The translations under genes and the position numbers were made by a program. A stretch of 64,000 bases of DNA from NCBI GenBank assembly GCA_008123405.1, contig VSSA01000001.1, positions 1 through 64,000 of the forward strand. Reading direction: 5' to 3'. Under the pieces are notes generated by a model. That model did not search any database. It saw only the letters and a program-made list of their open reading frames with translations, and had not been told where the DNA came from. Each line of letters begins with the position of its first letter. Positions within the stretch are counted from its first letter, which is position 1. This document shows, in pieces, positions 49,041 to 57,591 of this stretch. The stretch is from Nocardioides sp. BGMRC 2183 (GTDB lineage: Bacteria; Actinomycetota; Actinomycetes; Propionibacteriales; Nocardioidaceae).

Positions 49041-50510
49041 ATGACCCAGACCCACCAAGCAGCTGGAAGCGGTCGCCGTACGAGGGCGGGACGCACGCCG
49101 GGAAGGGGAACGCTCATCGGCATCGGCTCACTGCTGGTCGTGCTGACCAACGCGGTGATCTTCATCCTCCCGCCGCTGCTGCCGGTCATCCAGGAGCAGT
49201 ACGGGCTGGCGACCGTCGCCCAGACGACGTGGCTCTTCACGCTCCTCACGCTCGCCGGTGGCGCAGGGTTCATCCTGCTGCCGCGGCTGGCCGACCTGTA
49301 CGGCGACCGGAACGCCAACGTTGCTGCGGCCGCCTTCCTCACGGCCGGCGCCGTGGTGCCTGCCGTGGGCGACTCCTACGCCGCACTCCTGATCGGTTGT
49401 GCGCTCCTGGGCTTCGGCGGCTCGGCCCAAGTGCTCCCACTCGGCTTCCTGCGGCGCGGCCTCGGGGAGGGCAGCGTGACGGCGGCGGTTGCGGTCCTGG
49501 TCATCGGGACGGGTGTCGGCGTGGTCGTCGGCATGATCGGTGGAGGACTGATCGTCCAAACGTTGTCCCTGCGCAGCTTCTTCGTGGTGCTGGCCGTCGT
49601 CGGTGCGGTGACCACGCTCGCGTCCTATCTGCTCATCCCGCACGCGCCGCCGGCCGTGCGTACCGGCCGTATCGGCGTCGTCGGCACCATCTGGATGATC
49701 GCGTGGGTGGCGGCGATCCTGTTGACGCTCACCCAGGGTCTGGTGTGGGGAACGGCCGCGCTGATCCCGCTGGCGCTGGGCGTGGTGGGAGGCATCGCCT
49801 GGTTCCGGGTCGAGCGTCGATCGTCCACCGCGGTGTTCGACGTCGCCCTGATGAAGGCGCCGCTCGTGAGCGCTGCGTGCATCTGCATCGCCCTGTTCGC
49901 GGCCGTCAACTCGGCGTTCCTGCTTCTTGTCAGCACCTACGCCCAGATCGTCCCGGAGGCACTGCGCCCTGCCGACGCCTACGGCCTTGGCCTGAGCGCA
50001 CTCGAAACAGGTTGGCTCATGCTGCCCTTCGCGCTCACCTTCGTCGTCGGTGGAGTGATCGTCGACGGACCCGTCAACACCGGTCGCGTGGTCCCTGTGC
50101 TCGTCAGCGGTGCACTCATCAATGTCACCGGCCTGACCTGGCTCGCTCTCGCGCACGACCGGCCCTGGCACTACCTGGTGGGTGCAGCGCTGATCGGTCT
50201 CGGCTGCAGCATCGGATACGCGGCCGGATTCGCAGTGGTGCAACTCGCCGTCTCTGAGGAGAAGGCAGGAATGGCGACGGGCGTGGCCGGCGTCTTCTTG
50301 GCCGTCGGCTTCGCCTTCGGTACCGCGTTGGTCAGCGCCGACCTCAGTGTCTCGCTGGTGCCCGTGCCCGGCACCACCCTCGAGGTGGCCGCGGAGAGCC
50401 TCTACGGAGCGGGCTACTGGCTCGCGGGCGGGCTGACGCTCTCCGTCCTTCTAACCCTCGGGGTCTCGGCTCATCGTTCCCGACGCCGCGACGCCTCGCT
50501 CGCGGCGTGA
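49041..50510 (+). CDS. MFS transporter
   Basis: A 489-residue major facilitator superfamily permease with about 14 hydrophobic segments. The loop between helices 2 and 3 carries LPRLADLYGDRNANV, a variant of the family's GxLaDrxGrr motif. The length and 14 helices resemble the DHA2 drug/metabolite exporters, but in a catabolic block uptake of the substrate is equally likely. ATG 49041 has GGAGA upstream. It is the first gene of the third promoter unit with operator copy C. Confidence 0.88.
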   Translation: MTQTHQAAGSGRRTRAGRTPGRGTLIGIGSLLVVLTNAVIFILPPLLPVIQEQYGLATVAQTTWLFTLLTLAGGAGFILLPRLADLYGDRNANVAAAAFLTAGAVVPAVGDSYAALLIGCALLGFGGSAQVLPLGFLRRGLGEGSVTAAVAVLVIGTGVGVVVGMIGGGLIVQTLSLRSFFVVLAVVGAVTTLASYLLIPHAPPAVRTGRIGVVGTIWMIAWVAAILLTLTQGLVWGTAALIPLALGVVGGIAWFRVERRSSTAVFDVALMKAPLVSAACICIALFAAVNSAFLLLVSTYAQIVPEALRPADAYGLGLSALETGWLMLPFALTFVVGGVIVDGPVNTGRVVPVLVSGALINVTGLTWLALAHDRPWHYLVGAALIGLGCSIGYAAGFAVVQLAVSEEKAGMATGVAGVFLAVGFAFGTALVSADLSVSLVPVPGTTLEVAAESLYGAGYWLAGGLTLSVLLTLGVSAHRSRRRDASLAA

Positions 50511-50542
50511 CCCGCTCCAATTTCGTATCTGGAGGAACTGAC

Positions 50543-51301
50543 ATGAAAGAAGACATCTACGACCTGACCTTCCTGGTCGCCGACCTGGTCATGATCGTGT
50601 GCGGCTACTGGGCGGGCTGGCGCTTCATCAAGCACCACCGCAACTACCTGCTCGGCATCGAGTGGTTCATCGTCGCCACGTCCGGCACCAACTTCCTGAT
50701 CTGGGCGTTGCGCTTCGCGGACGACCCCGAGGGCGGCGATTCCAGCGGCCAATATGCGTTCGCGTTCTTCCTCGACGCCTTCTCCCGGTCGATCGGGATC
50801 ACGCTGCTGCTGGTGGTCGGCATGATGGCCGTCACCCACCGCTACAAGGCGAGCCTCGCGGTCGAGCTCGGCATCTTCGCCCTCGCGATCGGATGCGGGC
50901 TCTACTTGGCCCAGCCGGAGTACCGCTCCCACGTCGACGAGAACGGAGACTTCCTTCTGCACCAGGGCCCGGCGACGTTCTACCTCGTCGTGAACCTGCT
51001 GACCCTGGCGTTCCTCCTCTATGTCGTGAAGCGGCTGTGGGACATCGGGGCCACCCGGGTCGCGGCCGCGACCCTCGCGGTCAGCCTCGCGGCGACGGCC
51101 ATCGCGTTGACCTACGACTTCTTTCCGCTGCCTGCCTCGGTCGACCCGCTCGAGGACCGCGCGCTCTTCTACACGTTCGCACTCACCGTGTGGGGCCTGC
51201 AGATGCTCACCTACCTATTCGCATATCAGGCACTCGACGACCACAACAAGGCGACGGGCGTCGCGCCGGCTGACGACCACCGCAAGGCGGTGCGGGCATG
51301 A
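50543..51301 (+). CDS. integral membrane protein of unknown function, seven predicted helices
   Basis: A 252-residue membrane protein with about seven transmembrane segments (residues 8-25, 38-60, 75-98, 105-127, 148-168, 177-198, 212-235) separated by short charged loops and ending in a hydrophilic tail. I do not recognise its family. The ATG at 50543 follows GGAGGA, and its TGA overlaps the ATG of the FAD oxidase. Its position between the transporter and the oxidase suggests a part in uptake or in anchoring the oxidase (inference). Confidence 0.75.
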   Translation: MKEDIYDLTFLVADLVMIVCGYWAGWRFIKHHRNYLLGIEWFIVATSGTNFLIWALRFADDPEGGDSSGQYAFAFFLDAFSRSIGITLLLVVGMMAVTHRYKASLAVELGIFALAIGCGLYLAQPEYRSHVDENGDFLLHQGPATFYLVVNLLTLAFLLYVVKRLWDIGATRVAAATLAVSLAATAIALTYDFFPLPASVDPLEDRALFYTFALTVWGLQMLTYLFAYQALDDHNKATGVAPADDHRKAVRA

Positions 51302-52644
51302 GGACCCACAGCGTTACCTACGAGTCTTTCAGCGGTTGGGTCGAAGCGCCCACGGACCTCCGGCCTGCCGTCGAAGGCAAGGTGACCTGTCAGGTCGCCG
51401 TCATCGGCGGTGGCATCGGCGGGATGTCGACCGCGCTGCGGCTCGCGCAGCGCGGACAGGACGTCGTGCTGGTGGAGGCGGAGTTCTGCGGCCACGGCTC
51501 CAGCTCGCGCAACGCCGGCCAGCTGGCCGGCGCACCCGGCGGCGACCTCCAGCTGCTCAACCTGCTCTCACGCAAGAAGATGCCGGGCATGATGCGGCTC
51601 GCCGAGCACGCCGCCCATCACGTCGAGGACTTCATCGCCAAGCACGACATCGACTGCGAGTACGAGCCGACGGGCAACGCGTTCGCCGCAGTCTCGCGCG
51701 GACAGATGGGCCGCGTGCGGCGGGTCGCGAATATCGTCACCCGCGCCGGCGGACACGTCGAAGTGGGCACCGCCGAGGAGCTCGGCATCCCGCGCGGGCT
51801 CGTCGGCGGCATGCGCGAGACCATCGGCGGCCGGATGAACCCGGGCAAGTTCAGTCTCGGCATGCGCCGGGTCCTGCTCGACTCCGCCGCGCAGGTCTTC
51901 GAGCAGACCAGGGTCACCGACGTCGTACGGGAAGGTGGCCAGGTCGTCGTCACCACACCGCGCGGCCGGGTCCTCGCGGACCACGTCGTACTCGCGACGA
52001 ACGCGTTCGCCGGCGAGTGGGACATCACCCCGAAGCACTTGTCCGTGCCCATCTACGTGATCGAGGTGGAGACCGAGCCGATCGACCCCGCGCGGATCGC
52101 CGCCCTCGGCTGGACCAGCGGGATGGGCCTGGTCACCCAGCACGCGATCATGGAGAACTACCGCCTCACGCCGCGCAACACCATCGTCTTCGGTGTCCGA
52201 CGACTCGAACGCGGCACCAGCTACCCGCTCCCGGACAAGACGCCCGACCCCGGCCTGGTCGAGGAGCTGGCCGGTGCCTTCGCCCGCCGGTTCCCGTCGC
52301 TCGCCGACGTCGCGGTCGACCGGGCGTGGGGCGGATGGATCGCGATCACCTCGTCCTGGCTGCCACTCGCAGGCCGGATCGGCGACAACATCCACTACTC
52401 GATCGCCTGCAACGGCCACGGGCTCGCCCAGGCGCCGTACGTCGGAACGCTCATCGCGGACGCGATCGTCGACGGTGAGCTGCACGAGGACCTGCGGACG
52501 CTGTGGCACGACAAGCCCCGGTTCCCGCGGCCGATGATGATGGGCCGTCCCGGACTCCGGACGATCTGGGCGATCGATCGTTTCAACGACATGCTCAACG
52601 GGAGTCGCCGCAACGCCCGGCGGGGCGCAACCGTTCCATCCTGA
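51298..52644 (+). CDS. FAD-dependent oxidoreductase of the DAO family (PuuB-like)
   Basis: A 448-residue DadA/PuuB-type flavoprotein. The dinucleotide motif GGGIGG is at residues 37-42. The N-terminal part before it (SVTYESFSGWVEAP) matches the layout of gamma-glutamylputrescine oxidase (PuuB), where a short aromatic leader precedes the FAD fold. SSSRNAGQLAGAPGG follows the first strand, and the C-terminal segment GHGLAQAPYVGTLIADAI binds FAD. It probably oxidises a gamma-glutamylated or secondary amine to an aldehyde with hydrogen peroxide. It ends the third unit of the block and is followed by a terminator. Confidence 0.88.
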   Translation: MRTHSVTYESFSGWVEAPTDLRPAVEGKVTCQVAVIGGGIGGMSTALRLAQRGQDVVLVEAEFCGHGSSSRNAGQLAGAPGGDLQLLNLLSRKKMPGMMRLAEHAAHHVEDFIAKHDIDCEYEPTGNAFAAVSRGQMGRVRRVANIVTRAGGHVEVGTAEELGIPRGLVGGMRETIGGRMNPGKFSLGMRRVLLDSAAQVFEQTRVTDVVREGGQVVVTTPRGRVLADHVVLATNAFAGEWDITPKHLSVPIYVIEVETEPIDPARIAALGWTSGMGLVTQHAIMENYRLTPRNTIVFGVRRLERGTSYPLPDKTPDPGLVEELAGAFARRFPSLADVAVDRAWGGWIAITSSWLPLAGRIGDNIHYSIACNGHGLAQAPYVGTLIADAIVDGELHEDLRTLWHDKPRFPRPMMMGRPGLRTIWAIDRFNDMLNGSRRNARRGATVPS

Positions 52645-52660
52645 TCGCCTCACGAAATTG

Positions 52661-52691
52661 CCGATGGCCCCGGAACGCCCGGGGCCATCGG
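52661..52691. terminator. bidirectional hairpin terminator
   Basis: CCGATGGCCCCGG and CCGGGGCCATCGG are perfect 13-bp arms with an AACGC loop, between the FAD oxidase and the convergent glnA gene. Confidence 0.75.
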
Positions 52692-52723
52692 ATCAATCAA
52701 GAGTAACTTGATCAGATTACGAC

Positions 52724-54145
52724 CTAAATGTCGTAGTACAGCTCGAACTCGTGCGGGTGCGGCCGCAGCTGCACCGGCGCGATCTCGTTCTCCCGCTTGT
52801 ACGAGATCCAGGTCTCGATCAGGTCCGGGGTGAAGACGTTGCCGACGGTGAGGAAGTCGTGGTCGGCCTCGAGGGCGTCGAGCACGGCGTCGAGGCTGGT
52901 CGGCACCTGGTCGATCTCGGCCATCTCGTCCGGCGGGAGCTCGTAGATGTCCTTGTCGATCGGGGCCGGCGGCTCGATCTTGTTCTGGACGCCGTCGAGG
53001 CCCGCGAGCATCAGCGCGGAGAAGGCGAGGTAGGGGTTCGCCGACGGGTCGGGGAACCGGGTCTCGACCCGCTTCGCCTTCGGGTTGGTGCCGGTGATCG
53101 GGATGCGCACCGAGGCGGAGCGGTTCCGCGAGGAGTAGACCAGCGAGATCGGAGCCTCGTAGCCGGGCACCAGGCGGTGGTAGGAGTTCACGGTCGGGTT
53201 GGTGAAGGCCAGCACGGCCGGGGCGTGCTTGAGGATGCCACCGATGTACCAGCGGGCCATGTCGGAGAGACCGCCGTACCCGGTCTCGTCGTAGAAGAGC
53301 GGCGAGCCGTCCTTCCACAGCGACTGGTGCACGTGCATGCCCGAGCCGTTGTCGCCGAAGATCGGCTTCGGCATGAAGGTGACGGACTTGCCCTGCTCCC
53401 ACGCGGTGTTCTTGATGAGGTACTTGAACTTCATCACGTCGTCGGCGGCGCGCAGCAGCGTGTCGAACTTGTAGTTGATCTCGGCCTGACCAGCGGTGCC
53501 GACCTCGTGGTGCGCGCGCTCGACCAGCAGACCGCAGGCCTCCAGGTTCTTGACCATGTCGGCACGCAGGTCGCTGTAGTGGTCGTAGGGCTCGACCGGG
53601 AAGTAGCCGCCCTTGAGACGGGTCTTGTAGCCCTTGTTGTCGCCGTCGTCCTTGCCGGAGTTCCACCAGCCCTCGACGGAGTCGATGTGATAGAAGCCCT
53701 CGTTCACGTCGGTGGAGTACCGGACGTTGTCGAAGATGTAGAACTCGGCCTCGGGCGCGAAGAAGGCGGTGTCGGCGAGCCCGGTGCTGGAGAGGTAGGC
53801 CAGTGCCTTCTTCGCGATGTTGCGCGGGTCGCGCGAGTACGGCTCGCCCGTGATCGGGTCGTGGATGAAGAAGTTGACGTTCAGCGTCTTGGACTTGCGG
53901 AACGGGTCGAGGTACGCCGTGGTCGGGTCGGGGAAGAGCGACATGTCCGACTCGTTGATCGCCTGGAAGCCGCGGATCGAGGAACCGTCGAAGCCGAGGC
54001 CATCCTCGAACACCGACTGGTCGAAGGACGACACCGGAACGGTGAAGTGCTGCATGACGCCGGGCAGGTCGCAGAAACGGACGTCGACCATCTCGACACC
54101 CTCATCGGCGATGAACTTCAGCAGTTCTTCGCTGTTGTTGAACAT
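52724..54145 (-). CDS. glnA: type I glutamine synthetase
   Basis: A 473-residue housekeeping glutamine synthetase, forming glutamine from glutamate, ammonia and ATP as a dodecamer. Family elements are in order: [34 protein letters not shown], the [21 protein letters not shown] region and the adenylylation site Tyr401 in KDIYELPP, so activity can be tuned by GlnE. The ATG at 54145 follows AAGGAGGA. Two GlnR boxes 22 bp apart lie upstream. It is the core-genome counterpart of the ligase-type GS at 41.1 kb. Confidence 0.97.
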   Translation of the reverse strand: MFNNSEELLKFIADEGVEMVDVRFCDLPGVMQHFTVPVSSFDQSVFEDGLGFDGSSIRGFQAINESDMSLFPDPTTAYLDPFRKSKTLNVNFFIHDPITGEPYSRDPRNIAKKALAYLSSTGLADTAFFAPEAEFYIFDNVRYSTDVNEGFYHIDSVEGWWNSGKDDGDNKGYKTRLKGGYFPVEPYDHYSDLRADMVKNLEACGLLVERAHHEVGTAGQAEINYKFDTLLRAADDVMKFKYLIKNTAWEQGKSVTFMPKPIFGDNGSGMHVHQSLWKDGSPLFYDETGYGGLSDMARWYIGGILKHAPAVLAFTNPTVNSYHRLVPGYEAPISLVYSSRNRSASVRIPITGTNPKAKRVETRFPDPSANPYLAFSALMLAGLDGVQNKIEPPAPIDKDIYELPPDEMAEIDQVPTSLDAVLDALEADHDFLTVGNVFTPDLIETWISYKRENEIAPVQLRPHPHEFELYYDI

Positions 54146-54263
54146 TCGTTCCTCCTTGGCTGGCTACTCGGGTGCCAGCCACCAGTCAGACCAGGTGATC
54201 GTTCGCGGCGGGGAGTGGCGCGCCACTGCGCCGTACCGCTTGCCTGAACCTACCGAACGAGCA

Positions 54264-54279
54264 GTTTCCCACCCATGAC
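54264..54279 (-). promoter_or_regulatory. GlnR box, weaker copy, upstream of glnA
   Basis: Read toward glnA, GTCAT-GGGTGG-GAAAC partly fits the actinomycete GlnR consensus gTnAC-n6-GaAAC. It is displaced by 22 bp (two helical turns) from the perfect box at 54286-54301. Confidence 0.5.
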
Positions 54280-54285
54280 TGAATT

Positions 54286-54301
54286 GTTTCGCCAATGTAA
54301 C
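54286..54301 (-). promoter_or_regulatory. GlnR box upstream of glnA
   Basis: Read toward glnA, GTTAC-ATTGGC-GAAAC matches the actinomycete GlnR consensus gTnAC-n6-GaAAC at every fixed position. It lies 141 bp before the glnA ATG, pointing to nitrogen-responsive activation. Confidence 0.7.
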
Positions 54302-54381
54302 AAGATGCCGAGATACCGGGTTTCTGGTCACAGGTCCCGGTCGGCGCGGCGGGTGAGGAGCCACGCCCCTAGGCTGGTGCC

Positions 54382-54795
54382 GTGCCCGAGACCGAACTGC
54401 CCACCGCCTCCTGGGGTCGCCGGATCGTTGCCCTGATCGTCGACTGGACCGTCTCCACGTTGGTGGTCGTCGCGTTCGTCGGCTTGGACGAGTACAGCGA
54501 ACCGGGCTCGGTCGCCTCGGCGTACACGCTTGGCGTCTACGTGCTCGAGTCCGCGTTGCTCACCTGGTTGGTCGGCGGCTCGTTCGGCAAGCTGGTCACC
54601 GGCCTGCGGGTGGTGCCGGTGGACGGACGCATCCGTCCGATGAACCCGCTCAAACTGCTGCTGAGGCAGGTGATGGTCGCGCTGGTGATTCCGCCGTTGG
54701 TGTTCCGCCCGAACGGACGCGGCCTGCACGACATGGTGGCCGACACCGCGACCGTCACGAACGAGACGTTCCGCAGCCTGGTCGCGGCCGGCTGA
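54382..54795 (+). CDS. RDD family membrane protein
   Basis: A 137-residue RDD-domain protein with three hydrophobic helices (about residues 15-35, 50-72, 95-112). It shows the conserved Arg and Asp-rich pattern: ASWGRRIVALIVDW at the start, SFGKLVTGLRVVPVDGRI in the middle and RRGLHDMVADT-like GRGLHDMVADT near the end. The start is a GTG at 54382. The family is thought to be transport-related and is often found near glnA and DUF4191 in actinobacteria. It is convergent with the DUF4191 gene. Confidence 0.9.
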   Translation: MPETELPTASWGRRIVALIVDWTVSTLVVVAFVGLDEYSEPGSVASAYTLGVYVLESALLTWLVGGSFGKLVTGLRVVPVDGRIRPMNPLKLLLRQVMVALVIPPLVFRPNGRGLHDMVADTATVTNETFRSLVAAG

Positions 54796-54813
54796 CTGCC
54801 CGCCGAGGTCGCC

Positions 54814-55533
54814 TCAGCGACCGCGCATGTTGTTGCGCATGCCCTTCATGCTGGTCGGCACCGGGCCCTTCGGCAGCGGCACCTTGGGACGCTGCGCGTC
54901 GAGCGCGCGGAGGCGACTCAACAGCTCGGTGATCTCTCCGGGCTTCACCTGGCGGCCGAGCTTCTGCACGTGGCGCACCAGCTTCGGCAGCGGCACCTCG
55001 CCTTCACCGTTCCCGACCACGACCTCGTGTACGGGATAGTCCGCGGCGACCCGCTCGTGCTTCTTGCGTTCGCCGGCCATCAGCGGCTTGAGGCGGTTGG
55101 CGTTGCCCTCGCCGACGAGCACGATCCCCGGAGGCCCGACCACGCGGTGCACCATGTCCTGCTGCTTGTTGAAGGCGATGACCTCCTCGACCTTCCAGCC
55201 ACGACGCAGCATGGTCAGCGCCCTCGCGCCGCCACCGACCTGCCCGTCGAGGCGGGCGTAGGCAGCCTTCTGGGCCCGACGGCTGAAGACGATCATGGTC
55301 GCGAGCAGGCCGATCAGCAGCGCACCGACGATTGACATGATCAGCTTGAGCACGCCCGAGCCGGGCAGCAGCGAGAAGATGCCGAAGCCGACCCCGCCGA
55401 AGACGACGAACGCCCCCAGCATCCACCAGCCCAGAGCAGGGTCGACCTGCTTGGACATCTTGAACGTCTCGACGATCTGGCGACGGCGGCTCATCGTCGA
55501 CGGATCCGTGGGGGTGTTCTTCTTCTCTGCCAT
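54814..55533 (-). CDS. DUF4191 domain-containing membrane protein
   Basis: A 239-residue protein. A charged N-terminus (SRRRQIVETFKM) leads to two transmembrane helices (about residues 38-60 and 64-86), then a soluble domain. The soluble part contains GWKVEEVIAFNKQQDMVHRVVGPPGIVLVGEG and basic PKVPLPKGPVP-type C-terminal repeats. DUF4191 is an actinobacterial family of unknown function, regularly found next to lipA. It is 68 bp downstream of lipA on the same strand. Confidence 0.88.
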   Translation of the reverse strand: MAEKKNTPTDPSTMSRRRQIVETFKMSKQVDPALGWWMLGAFVVFGGVGFGIFSLLPGSGVLKLIMSIVGALLIGLLATMIVFSRRAQKAAYARLDGQVGGGARALTMLRRGWKVEEVIAFNKQQDMVHRVVGPPGIVLVGEGNANRLKPLMAGERKKHERVAADYPVHEVVVGNGEGEVPLPKLVRHVQKLGRQVKPGEITELLSRLRALDAQRPKVPLPKGPVPTSMKGMRNNMRGR

Positions 55534-55601
55534 GGCGGTGGGGCGGTTGCTTCCTTCTCAGCGGATCCGGTCGTCGGGACCTGGATATGAACGAGTGCGG
55601 A

Positions 55602-56552
55602 TCAGGCGCTCGCCTGAGCGGCGCGCGCATCCATCGCCTGACGGTACAGCCGACCGGCGCGGTACGACGAACGGACCAGCGGTCCGGACATCACACCGGC
55701 GTAACCCAGCTCCATCGCCTCGTCGCGGAGCTCGACGAACTCCTGCGGCTTGACCCACCGCTCGACCGGGTGGTGGCGCACGCTGGGCCGCAGGTACTGG
55801 GTGATGGTGAGCAGCTCGCAGCCGGCGTCGTACAGGTCCCGGATGGCCTGGGAGATCTCCTCGCGGGTCTCGCCCATGCCGAGAATCAGGTTCGACTTGG
55901 TGACCAGTCCGAACTCGCGGGCCTGGGTGAGCACGTTCAGAGAGCGGTCGTAGCGGAACGCGGGACGGATCCGCTTGAAGATCCGCGGCACCGTCTCCAC
56001 GTTGTGGGCCAGCACCTCCGGGCGCGACTCGAACACCTCGCGGAGCAGGCCGGGGTCACCGTTGAAGTCGGGGATCAGGTTCTCCACCCCGGTGTCGGGG
56101 TTGAGCTCGTGGATCTGCTTCACGGTCTCGGCGTAGAGCCAGGCGCCGCCGTCGACGAGGTCGTCGCGGGCGACGCCGGTGATGGTGGCGTAGCGCAGCT
56201 CCATCTGCTGCACCGACTCGGCCACGCGGCGCGGCTCGTCGCGGTCCAGCGGCTGCGGCTTGCCGGTGTCGATCTGGCAGAAGTCGCAGCGTCGGGTGCA
56301 CTGGTCGCCACCGATGAGGAAGGTGGCCTCGCGGTCCTCCCAACACTCGAAGATGTTGGGGCAGCCGGCCTCCTGGCACACGGTGTGCAGCCCCTCGGAC
56401 TTCACCAGGTTCTGCAGCTCGCGATACTGCGGGCCCATCTTCGCCCGGGTCTTGATCCACTCCGGTTTGCGCTCGATCGGGGTCTGCGCGTTTCGGGCCT
56501 CGAGACGAAGCAGCTTGCGGCCTTCGGGAGCGGGTGCACTCACAGGCTCCAC
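55602..56552 (-). CDS. lipA: lipoyl synthase
   Basis: A 316-residue radical-SAM enzyme that inserts two sulphurs into protein-bound octanoyl groups to make the lipoyl cofactor. Two iron-sulphur motifs are clear: [12 protein letters not shown], which binds the auxiliary sulphur-donating cluster, and CTRRCDFC, the CxxxCxxC of radical SAM enzymes. The C-terminal Ser ligand region lies in [10 protein letters not shown]. Its products serve the E2 protein encoded at 61-62.8 kb. The octanoyl transferase lipB is 2.1 kb upstream on the same strand, separated by an ABC transporter pair. Confidence 0.97.
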   Translation of the reverse strand: MEPVSAPAPEGRKLLRLEARNAQTPIERKPEWIKTRAKMGPQYRELQNLVKSEGLHTVCQEAGCPNIFECWEDREATFLIGGDQCTRRCDFCQIDTGKPQPLDRDEPRRVAESVQQMELRYATITGVARDDLVDGGAWLYAETVKQIHELNPDTGVENLIPDFNGDPGLLREVFESRPEVLAHNVETVPRIFKRIRPAFRYDRSLNVLTQAREFGLVTKSNLILGMGETREEISQAIRDLYDAGCELLTITQYLRPSVRHHPVERWVKPQEFVELRDEAMELGYAGVMSGPLVRSSYRAGRLYRQAMDARAAQASA

Positions 56553-56616
56553 CCTACTCGCGGGCGTGCGGCGACCCCATTCGAGGAACTACCCACGGGT
56601 ACTGACGCGCTGCCCG

Positions 56617-57591
56617 TCAGGGCACGTCGCGCCGGGCGAACGACAGGACCGACGCCAGGACGGCGACCACCAGCCCGCCGCCCAGCACCGTGACCCCGCG
56701 CCACAGCGGAAGCACCCGCTCGACCTCACAGCCCGGGGTGCCGTCCGGGCAGGCCGCCGTGACCCAGTACGTCGCGCCGTCCTGCACGACCGCCAGCGCG
56801 TTGAGGGAGGGGTCCCAGGCCCAGCCCACGCCGACGACGGCGAGCACGATGCCGCCAGCGATCGCGACGGCTGCGACCACGCCGAGTGCAGCGACCGTGC
56901 TGCGGAAGAGCATCGCTAGGGCGAACCCGACCAGCGCCGTGCCTGCAGCCACCGCAGCGCCGCGCCAGCCCATCTGCAGCGAGTCCAGGACCACTGCTCG
57001 GGCGGCATCACCACCACGACCGTCGACCACTGCGGTGAGGGCCAACCAGAAGCCGGTGGTCACCAGCGCCGCGGCGAGGCCGGCAACTGCGGTCACCACG
57101 ACTGACTTCGCGGCCCACACGCGCAGCCGGCGCGGTTCGAAGAGCAGTTGGTTGCTCATCGAACCGCTGGCCCAGTCGTGGCCGGCGAACGTGGTGCCGA
57201 CCAGGAGCATCAGCATCGACAGCACCACGACCACCGCAATCCCGCCGCCTACGCGCTCCTCGGTCAGCGTGAGCGGTTCGTACCAGAGGTACCAGTCTGC
57301 GCGGGGAAGCACCGCCTCTTCGCAGGCTTGCTGCGCGTCCTCGGCGTTGGCGACGCCGTAGCGCCCGGGCCTGTCGACACAGCGCTGCAGCTCGCGTTGG
57401 ATGTAGCGGCGGTCGGCCTCCTCGGCTGCCTGTTGCTCGGCGGCGGCGACCTCCTCGGTCGAGGGCGGCTGCGTCTCCAGCACCCGCGCCACGCCGATCA
57501 CGGTGGGGATCACGATCGCCGCGGCGAGCAGCACGAGGACTGCGCGGCGGGCGAGGAGCCGGGCCAGCTCGACTCTCAGCAGGCGGATCAT
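56617..57591 (-). CDS. ABC transporter permease subunit (ABC-2 type)
   Basis: A 324-residue ABC-2-type permease. One helix is near the N-terminus (residues 15-35). A large extracytoplasmic loop with a Cys pair follows (about 45-115, CVDRPGRYG and AQQACEEAV), then five more helices, with VLPLWRGVTVLGGGL near the end. The ATG overlaps the stop of the ATPase gene upstream, so both are one exporter. The substrate is unknown; this family often moves antibiotics, lipids or peptides. Confidence 0.88.
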   Translation of the reverse strand: MIRLLRVELARLLARRAVLVLLAAAIVIPTVIGVARVLETQPPSTEEVAAAEQQAAEEADRRYIQRELQRCVDRPGRYGVANAEDAQQACEEAVLPRADWYLWYEPLTLTEERVGGGIAVVVVLSMLMLLVGTTFAGHDWASGSMSNQLLFEPRRLRVWAAKSVVVTAVAGLAAALVTTGFWLALTAVVDGRGGDAARAVVLDSLQMGWRGAAVAAGTALVGFALAMLFRSTVAALGVVAAVAIAGGIVLAVVGVGWAWDPSLNALAVVQDGATYWVTAACPDGTPGCEVERVLPLWRGVTVLGGGLVVAVLASVLSFARRDVP

